Below are positions 1-9,110 of a DNA stretch of 64,000 nucleotides, in pieces. A program made the position numbers and the translations under genes. The stretch's first letter is position 1, and each line of letters begins with the position of its first letter. Origin of the DNA: Flammeovirgaceae bacterium BBD 1991-12 (GTDB lineage: Bacteria > Bacteroidota > Bacteroidia > Cytophagales > Cyclobacteriaceae). A model generated the notes under the pieces. The model did not search any database. It was given only the letters and a program-made list of their open reading frames with translations, and was not told the DNA's origin. The stretch lies in assembly GCA_001657315.1 (NCBI GenBank), contig LYSV01000002.1:1-64000 (forward strand), in the 5' to 3' direction.

Positions 1-1408
1 AGGTATTGAATGATCTCTCAGCCAGCTCAACCTCAAAATAAGTATCATCAACCCTGAATCTTTTTATCTTTTTCCTGTCGGAGTTATAGCAGATAATAAC
101 GATGGTCCCTTCATCTTTGAAAGCCAGGGTATTTTTGTCAGAGCTTTCAATCCTGGTGGCGCCAGGGTCAATGAACGCGCTGAAATGTTTCATTAAATAG
201 AACTCGGGGTTATATCTCACCTCCTTCGTGCCTGTGTCTATCGTGATCATCGAATTCTGTTTCCAGCCCCAGTGGCTTTTTCCGCTTTCATCCAATACCA
301 TGTTCCAGTACATGTATGAATTGGTACCGTTGCTCAGGTAGTGCCTCATTAATTCGAATGTATTTTCTGCTGCTTCCCAATCATTGGAACCATTTCCACA
401 TACCGTTTCCGTTTGCATAAGCCTGTAGTCAGGATACTTTACATTCACTAAAGGAATAGCACCTTTACCTGCCCATTGAAAGCCTACTCCCTCGATGTAT
501 TTTTTTGCTTCAGGGTCATTCAATACAGTATCGATCCTTTCGATATGTGGACGTTCAATAGTACCCAGCCATATTTCTGCTGATTGTTCATCCTGTTCAA
601 ATTGCGGACCAAGATATTGACCTATGAATGTGGCCAGCGCAGAGGGTGTCCATATACAGGATGGGAAATTTTGGCAGGAATTCGGTTCATTCTGAACATG
701 CACGGCCTCAATTTCAATTCCCTCATCACGGTAGGCACTTAAAAATTTTGAGAAGTACAGCGCATATGCAGCAAGGTACTTATCTTCCATTCTAAACTGG
801 GTTTTCATTTCCTCACCCGCTCCTTCTTCGGTCAGATCGTTTACTATATCCGGTCTGCAGGCATAGTGTTCATTTGTTTTCATCCAGGAAGGAGGGCACC
901 AGGGAGAAGCCCAGACTTTCAGATCAGGATTGAATTTCCTGGCCTCTTTAATGTAGGGTATGAGTCTTTGACGGTCCCGTTGTATGGAGAAGTTGGCCAT
1001 TTCAAAATCGTCTTTGGTCTCATTGTGGCTGTACCAATCGACGGCATAATCATTCGCCCCCAGAGGCATCCTGTTGATGTTGAACCTGCATCCGTCAACC
1101 GGATCGAACAGCGACGCAATGACCTTCTCCTTTTCAGGTGCGGACAGAACATTCAATGCTTCCCAGCCCAGTTCATTGAAGCAACCACCAAATCCCTCGA
1201 TCATCTGTTGTGTTTTCTGAGGGAATACAGTGATCAACGTTGTGTCCGATCCATTTGCGTCTGTTGTTTTGATTACTTCATTGGTCTGCCATACTGCTTC
1301 TCGGCTACTGCTTATCCATTCTACAGTGGTTTGGTCCTTTGGTGACGGGCTGCAGCAGCCTGATAGAACGATGATTGCAAGAATTATTGGTAAGATGTTT
1401 ATTTTCAT
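1..1408 (-). CDS. GH30 glycosidase lipoprotein, 3' end cut by window
   Basis: Retaining beta-glycosidase of family GH30 (glucosylceramidase-like). I translated the open minus frame from an ATG at 1408; it stays open to the window edge (469 complete codons), so only a short C-terminal piece should be missing. The start is followed by a lipoprotein signal peptide ending IVLSGC. Family hallmarks in order are IEGFGGCFNE (about residue 60), FNINRMPLGANDY, KVWASPWCPPSWMKT, the acid/base segment VHVQNEPNSCQ, and MQTETVCGN, whose Glu fits the nucleophile. It is last in the minus-strand run, 42 bp after a sulfatase. Lipid anchoring places it in the periplasm or on the cell surface. GH30 members cut beta-glucosyl, xylosyl, fucosyl or galactosyl bonds, so the sugar specificity is open. 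Family assignment is firm, substrate is not. Confidence 0.88.
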   Translation of the reverse strand, partial: MKINILPIILAIIVLSGCCSPSPKDQTTVEWISSSREAVWQTNEVIKTTDANGSDTTLITVFPQKTQQMIEGFGGCFNELGWEALNVLSAPEKEKVIASLFDPVDGCRFNINRMPLGANDYAVDWYSHNETKDDFEMANFSIQRDRQRLIPYIKEARKFNPDLKVWASPWCPPSWMKTNEHYACRPDIVNDLTEEGAGEEMKTQFRMEDKYLAAYALYFSKFLSAYRDEGIEIEAVHVQNEPNSCQNFPSCIWTPSALATFIGQYLGPQFEQDEQSAEIWLGTIERPHIERIDTVLNDPEAKKYIEGVGFQWAGKGAIPLVNVKYPDYRLMQTETVCGNGSNDWEAAENTFELMRHYLSNGTNSYMYWNMVLDESGKSHWGWKQNSMITIDTGTKEVRYNPEFYLMKHFSAFIDPGATRIESSDKNTLAFKDEGTIVIICYNSDRKKIKRFRVDDTYFEVELAERSFNT

Positions 1409-1450
1409 TTTCCTGTTTCATTTGTTACTAAGTATTTGTTTTTTTGGGAG

Positions 1451-2881
1451 CTAATCTTCAAAATAGCTTTCATCCACCTGGTCAAGTACAGGCGGCACTT
1501 TTTTTATCCCGTCAAGATGTCTTCCGGCTACTTTTTTTAAGCGATCAACCACCTCAGGGTGTTCAGCCGAAACGTCCCTTTTTTCAGAGGGATCCACATC
1601 CAGGTTGTACAACAAGGGTGGATCATGATGAACCGGCTTTTCTCCAACAAAAAGGGTATGGGTGGTGAAATGAATTTTCCATGGACCCGACCGGACGGCG
1701 TACAGCTGCTCCCCCTGATGGTAGAATATATCCGGGCTCACATGACCGTCGCTTCCCAGAAACACCGGCATCATGTCTGATCCATCCATTACCCTGTCGT
1801 TTGGTATGCTGGCCCCACTGAGTTTGACAATGGTGGTGTACAGGTCCATGGCCGTTGACATAGCCTGCGTCGTCCTGTTACCCTCAATGGTCCCCGGCCA
1901 CCATGCAATGGCGGGTTCACGCATACCCCCTTCCCATGTGGATCCTTTCCCCTCTCTTAAAAGCCCGGCAGAGCCTCCTTCATCTCCCTTGATCAACCAT
2001 GGGCCATTGTCACTGGTAAAAAATACCAGTGTATTCTCCGATAGTCCTGTTTCCTTCAGCGATGAGAGGATCTCCCCCACGCTCCAGTCGAGCTCCTCTA
2101 CTACATCACCGTAAAGCCCTGCAGCACTTTTTCCTTCAAAGTCCTGGGAGGCAAATAGCGGAATATGCGGAAAAGTATGTGCCAGGTATAAAAAAAATGG
2201 CCCGGACGGGTTGGATCGAATGAAGTCGAGTGCCTTTTCTGTATAAAGTCGGGTTAAAGTGCGTTGATCCACATCCTTATCAATGATGGTAGAGTCCTCG
2301 ATCAACAGAGTGCCTTTTGGAAATTTATGCTTAGGTTTCCAACCGGACAAGGTGTCCTGCATCATATCATTTGAATACGGTGTACCAAAGAAATAGTCAA
2401 ACCCATGGTTAAAAGGCAAATGCTCATGTAAATGACCCAAATGCCATTTGCCAATGATCGCCGTACTATAGCCCTGGGTTTTCACTGCTTCAGCGATAGT
2501 GATCTCTTCCTTTGGCAGCCCTCCGGTCGAGAATGGAAAAAGCACCTGAAACCTATCACCGGTCACTCCGGATCGTACCGGCAACCTTCCCGTGAGCAGT
2601 GCAGCCCTGCTGGGCGTGCAGAGCGGAGCCCCCACATAGAATTGGGTGAACTTCAACCCTTCATAGGCCATGTTATCAAGGTGAGGCGTTTTAATGGTGG
2701 GATGACCATATACGCCCAGATCTCCGTAGCCCAGGTCGTCCGTAAAAATGACAATAACGTTGGGTTTTGTATTGCTGCTCTCGCTTACAGGCCGGGAACA
2801 ACTCCATATCAGAAGGGCCAATCCGGGGAGTAACACCTTTGAGATACTTAAAATAATGGCTTTCAAAGACCTACGACTCAT
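1451..2881 (-). CDS. S1 sulfatase lipoprotein (arylsulfatase A/GALNS-like)
   Basis: Formylglycine-type sulfatase of 476 residues that would remove a sulfate ester from an oligosaccharide in the periplasm. The signal peptide ends LLIWSC (lipobox Cys28). The metal-binding FTDD is near residue 47 and the nucleophile motif is C88-T-P-S-R followed by [16 protein letters not shown] and FFTSDNGPW supply the Lys/His and Asp/Asn ligands. The pattern PVRSGV after the motif recalls arylsulfatase A and N-acetylgalactosamine-6-sulfatase relatives, so a galactose-type sulfate is a reasonable guess only. Its ATG overlaps the stop of the upstream propeller glycosidase gene by 4 bp, which means the two are translationally coupled. 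All catalytic residues are present. The maturation enzyme (FGE or anSME) is not encoded in the window. Confidence 0.92.
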   Translation of the reverse strand: MSRRSLKAIILSISKVLLPGLALLIWSCSRPVSESSNTKPNVIVIFTDDLGYGDLGVYGHPTIKTPHLDNMAYEGLKFTQFYVGAPLCTPSRAALLTGRLPVRSGVTGDRFQVLFPFSTGGLPKEEITIAEAVKTQGYSTAIIGKWHLGHLHEHLPFNHGFDYFFGTPYSNDMMQDTLSGWKPKHKFPKGTLLIEDSTIIDKDVDQRTLTRLYTEKALDFIRSNPSGPFFLYLAHTFPHIPLFASQDFEGKSAAGLYGDVVEELDWSVGEILSSLKETGLSENTLVFFTSDNGPWLIKGDEGGSAGLLREGKGSTWEGGMREPAIAWWPGTIEGNRTTQAMSTAMDLYTTIVKLSGASIPNDRVMDGSDMMPVFLGSDGHVSPDIFYHQGEQLYAVRSGPWKIHFTTHTLFVGEKPVHHDPPLLYNLDVDPSEKRDVSAEHPEVVDRLKKVAGRHLDGIKKVPPVLDQVDESYFED

Positions 2882-4047
2882 TTTCTTACCAGGGAATACA
2901 TCTGTTCAGTTCCATACTGTCCGGAATTAAAATAGATCCTGGCCTGACCCTCTGGCGTGACCAGCATGTGGTGTCTCCAGAAGTTTACGCCCAGGCCGGC
3001 CTCCAGCTCATGTGGGTTCAGGTCCTCCGGGTAACGAAAAGGGCTGTATTCTGATACAGGTTCCCATTCAGCGTTGATCCAGTCGCCCGTGCTTTGTACC
3101 CAGCCGCCCAAAGAGGGTGCAGGTTCTCTGTGGCTTTCATCTTCAGGGGGTGTTGGGCTGCCATTGATCAGTCCGTACCAGCTTTTTGTTTTTTCATGAT
3201 AAAATATCTGTGGGGTACTTATCCATCCCTGGTTCCAATCATCGGATTGCCCCGGACGTTGTAGTACGCGTACTTTCCTTGCCTCAGGCGCATTGGGATG
3301 CCAAAAAGCCAGTACGGTCCCTGAGCCAAATTCCGCTCCGGGCTGTTTCTTCTGCGCTTTGGCAGGGTAAGCCTTGTAAAAAATGGCAACGGAATCCCGG
3401 TCAGCAAACCAGTAAGCCGTTGGCGTATCACAATGCCTGCCATCCATAAAATCACCGTCAGGAGACAGCAAGGGCTGTTTCAGGATAGTCCAGGGACCGG
3501 CCAGTTGGTCGGCCCATGCGCCCTGAATATGCTTTCTTCCCTCTAAATTGCAGGTGAATATGGACCAGTACCGATCATTGATTTTAGCTGCGGTATTGAG
3601 TTTTTTAGCCTCCATCACCACCCACCATTTGTGTTGTCTTCTGGGGTCCACCAGGTCTTCCGGATTGGCAATATTGATCTCTCCCTGCTTGGTCCAGTCA
3701 CCAGGTCCTATCGCTTCGGCAGATCTGCTGGTGGCAATACCGGTAGTAGTGTAGCGCCCGATACTGTCCAGGCCACCACCGAAATAGAACATCCGCCAGG
3801 CATTAATATCTTCATCCCAGACGATGCACGGGTCGCCGGCTACCCGGCTGTCAATGGAAAAACCTTCACCCCGTGGGAGTACACATTCGGGATCTATCTC
3901 CCAGTTGGTCATCATAAAGTTGGATGTATCCCCTTCGGTAACGTGTTCCTTTTTTTCGTTCTGTATGGATTGGCACTGCATGCAAAGACTGCATCCCACC
4001 ACCATGATGGGCAACCCCGGGAATTTCATTTTAAAAAAGTTATGCAT
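2878..4047 (-). CDS. Five-bladed beta-propeller glycosidase, GH43/GH117-like
   Basis: Predicted exo-acting glycosidase of 389 residues. The N-terminus has a lipoprotein-like signal (MVVGCSLC). The region [19 protein letters not shown] (Asp72 a candidate catalytic base) is typical of the first blade in clans F/J and GH117 enzymes. Further conserved blocks are [28 protein letters not shown] and [21 protein letters not shown] cannot assign it to GH43, GH32 or GH117 from reading alone. A close paralogue lies at 29851-31029 on the other strand; both keep the same blocks, so the family is under selection in this locus. It is flanked by sulfatases and coupled (ATGA overlap) to the one downstream, which suggests it acts on desulfated or sulfated ends made by its neighbours. 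Confidence 0.7.
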   Translation of the reverse strand: MHNFFKMKFPGLPIMVVGCSLCMQCQSIQNEKKEHVTEGDTSNFMMTNWEIDPECVLPRGEGFSIDSRVAGDPCIVWDEDINAWRMFYFGGGLDSIGRYTTTGIATSRSAEAIGPGDWTKQGEINIANPEDLVDPRRQHKWWVVMEAKKLNTAAKINDRYWSIFTCNLEGRKHIQGAWADQLAGPWTILKQPLLSPDGDFMDGRHCDTPTAYWFADRDSVAIFYKAYPAKAQKKQPGAEFGSGTVLAFWHPNAPEARKVRVLQRPGQSDDWNQGWISTPQIFYHEKTKSWYGLINGSPTPPEDESHREPAPSLGGWVQSTGDWINAEWEPVSEYSPFRYPEDLNPHELEAGLGVNFWRHHMLVTPEGQARIYFNSGQYGTEQMYSLVRK

Positions 4048-4111
4048 AGCTTATATCAATTCTGTGTCAGGTTTTTGATGAAGATCTTTCATTATTCCTT
4101 TTAAATGTGGT

Positions 4112-5824
4112 TCACCTCCCGCGTGCTTTACTCCAGGGCCAGGGTTTCACCTGTACCTTTTCCGCCCATTCTTCCCATTCGGAAGCCAGCTGTTGAACCA
4201 CGTCAGGTTTTTCAGAGGCCAGGTTTTTTGTTTCTGTCCTGTCATTTTCCATATCATATAGTTCCCAATTGCCCTTGCCTGCTCTTTCCACGGAGACAAG
4301 CTTGAAATTGCCCTTTCGAATGGCCCTTCTTCCCAGGTGTTCCCAGCAGAGCGTTCTCTCCTCTTTTGTAAAATTTGTAAACGTCGTCACCAGGCTCTTT
4401 CCCTCCATAGGGGTGATCGCATGGTTTTTGTATTCTTCCGGATAATCAGCGCCGGCTACATCCAGACAAGTAGCCATAATATCCATTACATGAGCAGGCT
4501 GGGATCGTAGCTCCCCTTTGGCATCAATTCCAGCCGGCCAATGCGCTACGAGGGGCGTGGCTATACCACCTTCATGCAGATAGCGTTTGTATTTTTGAAA
4601 GGGTGAGTTGGAAACATTTGCCCAGGGTACACCAATACTCTGATATGTTGTATCAGCCCCTGCCAGGATGTGAGGAAGATTGAATCTATGTATTGCCCTG
4701 CCATCCGGAGTTTTGTCCGGGAGATTTTTTTCAAACCATCCACCGGGCATTATTTCTTCAGCGCTGCCACCATTATCGGATAAAAAGAGAATAACAGTAT
4801 TTTCAAGCTGGCCATTTTTCTTCAGTACCTGGATCACTTTTCCGATGCCCTGATCCATCAGGTCTACCATGGATGCATGGACTTCCATGCGCCTGGCTTC
4901 CCATGCTTTGTGGTCTGTATTCTTCCACTCACCGACGGAAGTATCACGTAGCGTTAGCTGCCAGTTTTCATTCACTACACCCAGTTCCTGGAGTTTTTCA
5001 TATCTCTTTTTACGGACAGCATCCCAGCCGGCATCATATTTTCCCTGGTACCGTACTATATCTTCTTCCGGAGCGTGTAAAGGCCAGTGTGGCGCCGTAT
5101 ACGCCAGATACATAAAAAAAGGCTCCTCTTTTTTACTATTCAGATGGTCCTGAATAAACTGTGCTGCGGAATCTGTGATGGAATTTGTATAGTAAAAGTT
5201 ATTCACCGGAACGGGAAGGGGAGTATTGTTGTAGGTAAGGGTTTTGGTATGATAGAAGCCACTTCTGCCAAAACCCGCCAGGCTGCCGTAAAATTTATCA
5301 AAACCTCGTTGGACAGGCCAGTTGTGTTTTGAGCTATCCGGATGGATAAATCGTGTTACATGCCACTTGCCACACATATAGGTAGCATAATTGGCTTCTT
5401 TTAAAGCCTCGGCAATAGTGACACATTTGTTATTTAAATCAGCCCTGTATCCGTCGAAACCCCTGTCCATGTTGGTCATGGCCCCCACCCCTGTCTGATG
5501 TGGGTACAATCCTGTTAACAGACTTGCCCGTGTAGGGCAACATCGGGCGCTATTGTAAAACTGAGTATACCTCAATCCATTCGCTGCCAGCGCATCCAGA
5601 TTGGGGGTATTGATCTCGCTTCCAAAACAGCCTAAATCCGAGAATCCCATGTCATCCGCCATAATCAACAGGATATTTGGTCTGTTGCTTCCGAGCTTGT
5701 CTTCTTCCTCTTTCCGGATTTTTTCGCAACTGCCAGTCAGTATTAAAACCAGCAGCAGCCAGGGCAGGCCATCAAGCCTTACAAAATTTGTTTTCATTTT
5801 TGTGAGTGACGTGACTGAAGTCAT
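4112..5824 (-). CDS. S1 sulfatase lipoprotein, S1_4-like arylsulfatase
   Basis: Sulfatase of up to 570 residues. Two in-frame starts are possible: the ATG at 5824 and the ATG at 5797. The second gives a cleaner signal peptide (MKTNFVR then a hydrophobic run ending LILTGSC) and may be the true one. Metal motif MADDMGFSD (about residue 56), nucleophile motif C95-C-P-T-R-ASLLTGLYPHQ, Lys/His in CGKWHVT, and Asp/Asn in FLSDNGGSAEE. The CCPTR plus LYPHQTG signature and the length match the large arylsulfatases of the S1_4 type. The sulfatase half of the fusion protein at 35360-38110 is a close relative (same GKWHVT and NSPF/NTPF-KRY regions). It lies 5 bp downstream of the S1_8-like gene and 64 bp upstream of the propeller glycosidase gene, within one probable operon. 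Confidence 0.92.
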   Translation of the reverse strand: MTSVTSLTKMKTNFVRLDGLPWLLLVLILTGSCEKIRKEEEDKLGSNRPNILLIMADDMGFSDLGCFGSEINTPNLDALAANGLRYTQFYNSARCCPTRASLLTGLYPHQTGVGAMTNMDRGFDGYRADLNNKCVTIAEALKEANYATYMCGKWHVTRFIHPDSSKHNWPVQRGFDKFYGSLAGFGRSGFYHTKTLTYNNTPLPVPVNNFYYTNSITDSAAQFIQDHLNSKKEEPFFMYLAYTAPHWPLHAPEEDIVRYQGKYDAGWDAVRKKRYEKLQELGVVNENWQLTLRDTSVGEWKNTDHKAWEARRMEVHASMVDLMDQGIGKVIQVLKKNGQLENTVILFLSDNGGSAEEIMPGGWFEKNLPDKTPDGRAIHRFNLPHILAGADTTYQSIGVPWANVSNSPFQKYKRYLHEGGIATPLVAHWPAGIDAKGELRSQPAHVMDIMATCLDVAGADYPEEYKNHAITPMEGKSLVTTFTNFTKEERTLCWEHLGRRAIRKGNFKLVSVERAGKGNWELYDMENDRTETKNLASEKPDVVQQLASEWEEWAEKVQVKPWPWSKARGR

Positions 5825-5829
5825 AGGCG

Positions 5830-7353
5830 CTATTTTTCTGCTGTTTTATTTACCATGTCAGCGAAATATTGTTCGTTACCGAGTATTCTGGGGTCCTGCG
5901 TTCTCTTCAACTCCTCATCCAGTTTGGCGGATAAGGTGTCTTTTATGGCCTTTAGGTGGATACCCCCGGCCAGGTTATTAAGCTGGTAGGGATCATTTTT
6001 TACATCATACAGCTCCTCTGTGGGCCTTTTGACAAACGTATTATTGAAAAGCTCAGGGTATTTATCTTTGTTATTGAAAAGGTAGGTTTTGGAAGGTCCT
6101 CCGTCACTCCATCCGCTTCCCGGTGTGGGATCGTTCGGGGGCCATACAGGACCTTCAAGCTCACCGAGAGGAGGATTATCCGGATGGTAATTTTTGATAT
6201 ACAAATAATCTCTGGTGCGAATGGCACGTGTGGGAAAATCAGTACTTCCGGGGCGGTTGGCTCCCCCGTGTCGCTCCAGCCCGAATGTGACAAACTCTCT
6301 GTGATCTCTGGTCTTACCGGTCAAAAAGGAGATAAGGCTTTTACTGGTCATGTCCTCCGGTATTTTGATACCCGCAGCTTCCAGAAATGTTGGTGCAAAA
6401 TCGGTGATACTAACAAGTGCATCACTTACCTGACCCGGTGTGATCTTTCCTGCCCAGCTTACGGCGAGGGGCACATGAGTACCTGACTGATAAACATTGG
6501 GTTTACCACGGGGAAATGCCATACCATTGTCAGAAGTGACAACGATAATGGTGTTTTCCAGCTCGCCTATCTCTTCCAGTTTGTCAAGCATACGCATGAG
6601 ATGACGGTCGTACCATTCTATTTCAAAGGCATAGTCCAGAATATCTTTTTTAACAGTGTCGGACTCAGGGAGGAAACCGGGGAATTCGTTGATGTCCTCC
6701 GTCTTTTTACCATGTTTTATCCCTACCTCCCATTCGAGAGGGCGGTGAGGCTCCTTCGGGCCGAACCAGTAGCAAAATGGCCTGCTGTCACGCTCTTCAA
6801 GAAATGCATTAAAATTAGCGGCGTAGTCCTGGGAGTTCATAAACTTACCGGGAGTTTCGTTGATGATTTCGGTGTAGGGTTTTCCGGCAGGATTGAACCT
6901 CCTGTCATCAAATTTCCCAGGGCCCCATCCCTTGCCCCCTGAACCCACATGATAACCGTTCTCTGACAGAAGGTCAGTATATGTCCTTAAGCCCGCAGGC
7001 CAGGGTTTGTGATTCATGCTGGCTTCACCTAGCTGATAAAAGGCCTTGCCCGTTAGGATGGAAGCCCTCGAAGGTCCGCACGAAGGTGCAGCAACAAAAC
7101 CATTGTTGAAAAGGACCCCATTACCGGCCACAAGGTCGAAAGCAGGGGTGCTTACAAACTTACAACCATATGCACTGGCGTGAGGAAAGGATTGATCGTC
7201 AGAAATACAGAACAGAATGTTTGGCCGGTCATCGGATTGCCGGACGGAGCAGGAGACATAGAATGTAAATAACATCCCTATTCCACCAGCCCAAAAAAAA
7301 CTGCTTCTTTTGATCATTCCATGGATCGTTTTATCAGACTTCAATATTTTCAT
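5830..7353 (-). CDS. S1 sulfatase lipoprotein, S1_8 (N-sulfoglucosamine sulfohydrolase)-like
   Basis: Sulfatase of 507 residues. The lipobox is YVSC (Cys35). The metal motif is CISDDQSF and the nucleophile motif is C92-G-P-S-R-ASILTGK. It resembles the heparan N-sulfatase (sulfamidase) branch, and shares the signature DNGMAFPRGKPN with the gene at 11273-12883, so the two are paralogues. Where most sulfatases have GK-x-H after the core sheet, this protein reads GGKGWGPGKFD, so the usual His is replaced by Trp; the paralogue reads GKGVGPF. Whether this marks a subfamily habit or altered chemistry cannot be told here. The ATG overlaps the stop of the upstream S1_7-like gene (ATGA), which shows tight coupling. 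A sulfamidase branch would suggest amino sugars, but activity on O-sulfate is equally possible. Confidence 0.88.
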   Translation of the reverse strand: MKILKSDKTIHGMIKRSSFFWAGGIGMLFTFYVSCSVRQSDDRPNILFCISDDQSFPHASAYGCKFVSTPAFDLVAGNGVLFNNGFVAAPSCGPSRASILTGKAFYQLGEASMNHKPWPAGLRTYTDLLSENGYHVGSGGKGWGPGKFDDRRFNPAGKPYTEIINETPGKFMNSQDYAANFNAFLEERDSRPFCYWFGPKEPHRPLEWEVGIKHGKKTEDINEFPGFLPESDTVKKDILDYAFEIEWYDRHLMRMLDKLEEIGELENTIIVVTSDNGMAFPRGKPNVYQSGTHVPLAVSWAGKITPGQVSDALVSITDFAPTFLEAAGIKIPEDMTSKSLISFLTGKTRDHREFVTFGLERHGGANRPGSTDFPTRAIRTRDYLYIKNYHPDNPPLGELEGPVWPPNDPTPGSGWSDGGPSKTYLFNNKDKYPELFNNTFVKRPTEELYDVKNDPYQLNNLAGGIHLKAIKDTLSAKLDEELKRTQDPRILGNEQYFADMVNKTAEK

Positions 7354-8828
7354 TGACTAAAAGGAACAGGTGTTTTATTTATTTTTGGAAGCGACTCCTT
7401 CAAGTCAGCGATCACCTCCCGGTATTTGGCTGAATCAATACGGTTATGCCATTCATGGGGGTCTGTTGTATGATCGTAGAACTCTTCCGAACCGTCACGA
7501 TAGCGGATAAACCGGTAATCCCTGGATCGTATAGCATGGTTTTTGTACCCATAGGTAGTGCTTACGTGCCTGTCCCATTCCATAGCCGGATCCTTCAGCA
7601 GGTCGATCAGACTATTTCCGTCCAGTCCTTTTTTTTCAGGCAATTGACAGATGTCGACAAGTGTAGGATATATATCGAGCAGACTCACTGGCCAATCTGT
7701 CGATGACCCTTCTGTGGTGATATCCGGCGCACGGATAAACAGTAAATTCCTTGTAGCTTCTTCCCATAGGGTTTCTTTTCGCCAGTGTTCTTTTTCCCCC
7801 AGGTGATAGCCGTGGTCAGACCATAGTACAATAACAGTATTGTTCTTGTAGCGGCTGTTATCCAGCCCTTTCATCAATTCACCCAGACAATAGTCAGCAA
7901 AGCTTATACTGGCCAGGTAAGCCCTTACTGCTTCCTTCCAAACTCCTCTTTTCAAAATATTTTCATGATCACCGGTAATGCTGCTGTCCGGGGTGTTGAT
8001 ATCAAGCGGATCACCAAAACCATGTGCCAGGCCTTTGGCAAAGTCGGAAAGGTCCTTCAGATCATCTTCGATTACCTCAGGCAGGATCAGTTCTTCCAGA
8101 GGATAGAGATCAAAAAACTCCTGAGGAACGTACCAGGGTAAATGTGGGCGGTAGATGCCACAAGCCAGGAAAAAGGGTTTATCATGCTCTTTTTGAAGCT
8201 GGTCCACCACCCAGTTTACAGATTTCATATCTCCCATTGAATCCGGTTTAACAGCAAGCGGCGCCCAATCGAAATGGCCGGCTTCCCTGGTCCGGTTCAG
8301 CCGGTTATCTCTAGCGGGACGGGGGTCCCGGGGCATGTGCCGGGTCTTACCGGGCCAGTAGTCATTCCACGATTTCGGGTCAGGCCATTTGTTATGAAAG
8401 ATCTTGCCTGCCCCGGCCGCATAATAGCCGTTTTTCATAAAATATTGTGGGATGGTCAGGGCATCTTTCAGTACTTCGCTTTCACGCCAATGATGAAGAT
8501 TATAATAGATCCCTGATCTGTCAGGCGCTACCCCGGTCATAAGTGCGGCCCGAGAAGGATTACACAGCGGTGCGGCACTATGGGCATTGTTGAAGAGCAT
8601 CCCCTCACTTACCAAACGATCAATATTTGGTGACTTTACCTGTTCGTGTCCGCCTAATGGAGTTAACCAGTCGTTAAGATCATCAATGGAAATGAACAGA
8701 ACATTGAGTGGTTCAGCACGAAGGGAGTCTTCCTTGTGGGATGAATGGCAGGATAGAAAAAGACAAGTCAGAAAAACAGCCAATTGTATATCAATCGGCC
8801 TTTTGAAGGACAACCGTGGATACATCAT
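7350..8828 (-). CDS. S1 sulfatase lipoprotein, S1_7 (iduronate-2-sulfatase)-like
   Basis: Sulfatase of 492 residues, first gene of the packed run reaching the left window edge. The lipoprotein signal ends LFLSC (Cys27). Metal motif SIDDLNDW, nucleophile motif C89-N-P-S-R-AALMTGV, and GKIFHNKWPDP, the GK-x-x-H spacing typical of the iduronate-2-sulfatase branch. WSDHGYHLGEKEHWRKETLWEEATR is the usual late signature (written here only to show its Asp-His and Lys). The gene at 26777-28243 is a clear paralogue with the same DDLNDW and CNPSR-type segments. Known S1_7 members often remove 2-sulfate from uronic acids or sulfates from galactans, so the enzyme fits a sulfated uronate or galactose unit. 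The 282-bp gap upstream suggests that it may start its own transcript. Confidence 0.92.
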   Translation of the reverse strand: MMYPRLSFKRPIDIQLAVFLTCLFLSCHSSHKEDSLRAEPLNVLFISIDDLNDWLTPLGGHEQVKSPNIDRLVSEGMLFNNAHSAAPLCNPSRAALMTGVAPDRSGIYYNLHHWRESEVLKDALTIPQYFMKNGYYAAGAGKIFHNKWPDPKSWNDYWPGKTRHMPRDPRPARDNRLNRTREAGHFDWAPLAVKPDSMGDMKSVNWVVDQLQKEHDKPFFLACGIYRPHLPWYVPQEFFDLYPLEELILPEVIEDDLKDLSDFAKGLAHGFGDPLDINTPDSSITGDHENILKRGVWKEAVRAYLASISFADYCLGELMKGLDNSRYKNNTVIVLWSDHGYHLGEKEHWRKETLWEEATRNLLFIRAPDITTEGSSTDWPVSLLDIYPTLVDICQLPEKKGLDGNSLIDLLKDPAMEWDRHVSTTYGYKNHAIRSRDYRFIRYRDGSEEFYDHTTDPHEWHNRIDSAKYREVIADLKESLPKINKTPVPFSQ

Positions 8829-9110
8829 CTTTGAGTTAAAAGGGGACCGATCCTTAAAATATTCAGTCGGATACTTTTACAGCAGACTTCCGATAAAATT
8901 TTAAGATTGATCCTCTTGCATCAATTAACTACTTTGATCTTTAATAAATAATCCACAGGTTGGAAGACGAAAAGGTAGAAAAAAATTTAATCTATCATCA
9001 ATAATTCTTTCATTTTTTTGAAAAATAATAGTTTCCTGCATGCTGAATGAGCGGTCCTCAAGCATGTATTTACTCACACATTGCTGACAACGTATATACC
9101 GGCAAGGGCA
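8829..9110. other. Intergenic gap within the minus-strand array, no gene seen
   Basis: This 282-bp AT-rich stretch separates the GH36 gene from the sulfatase run downstream. On the minus strand it must hold the end of one transcript and possibly a promoter for the next. I saw no hairpin followed by a T tract and no convincing Bacteroidota -33/-7 pair (TTTG and TAnnTTTG). No open frame of note. Confidence 0.5.
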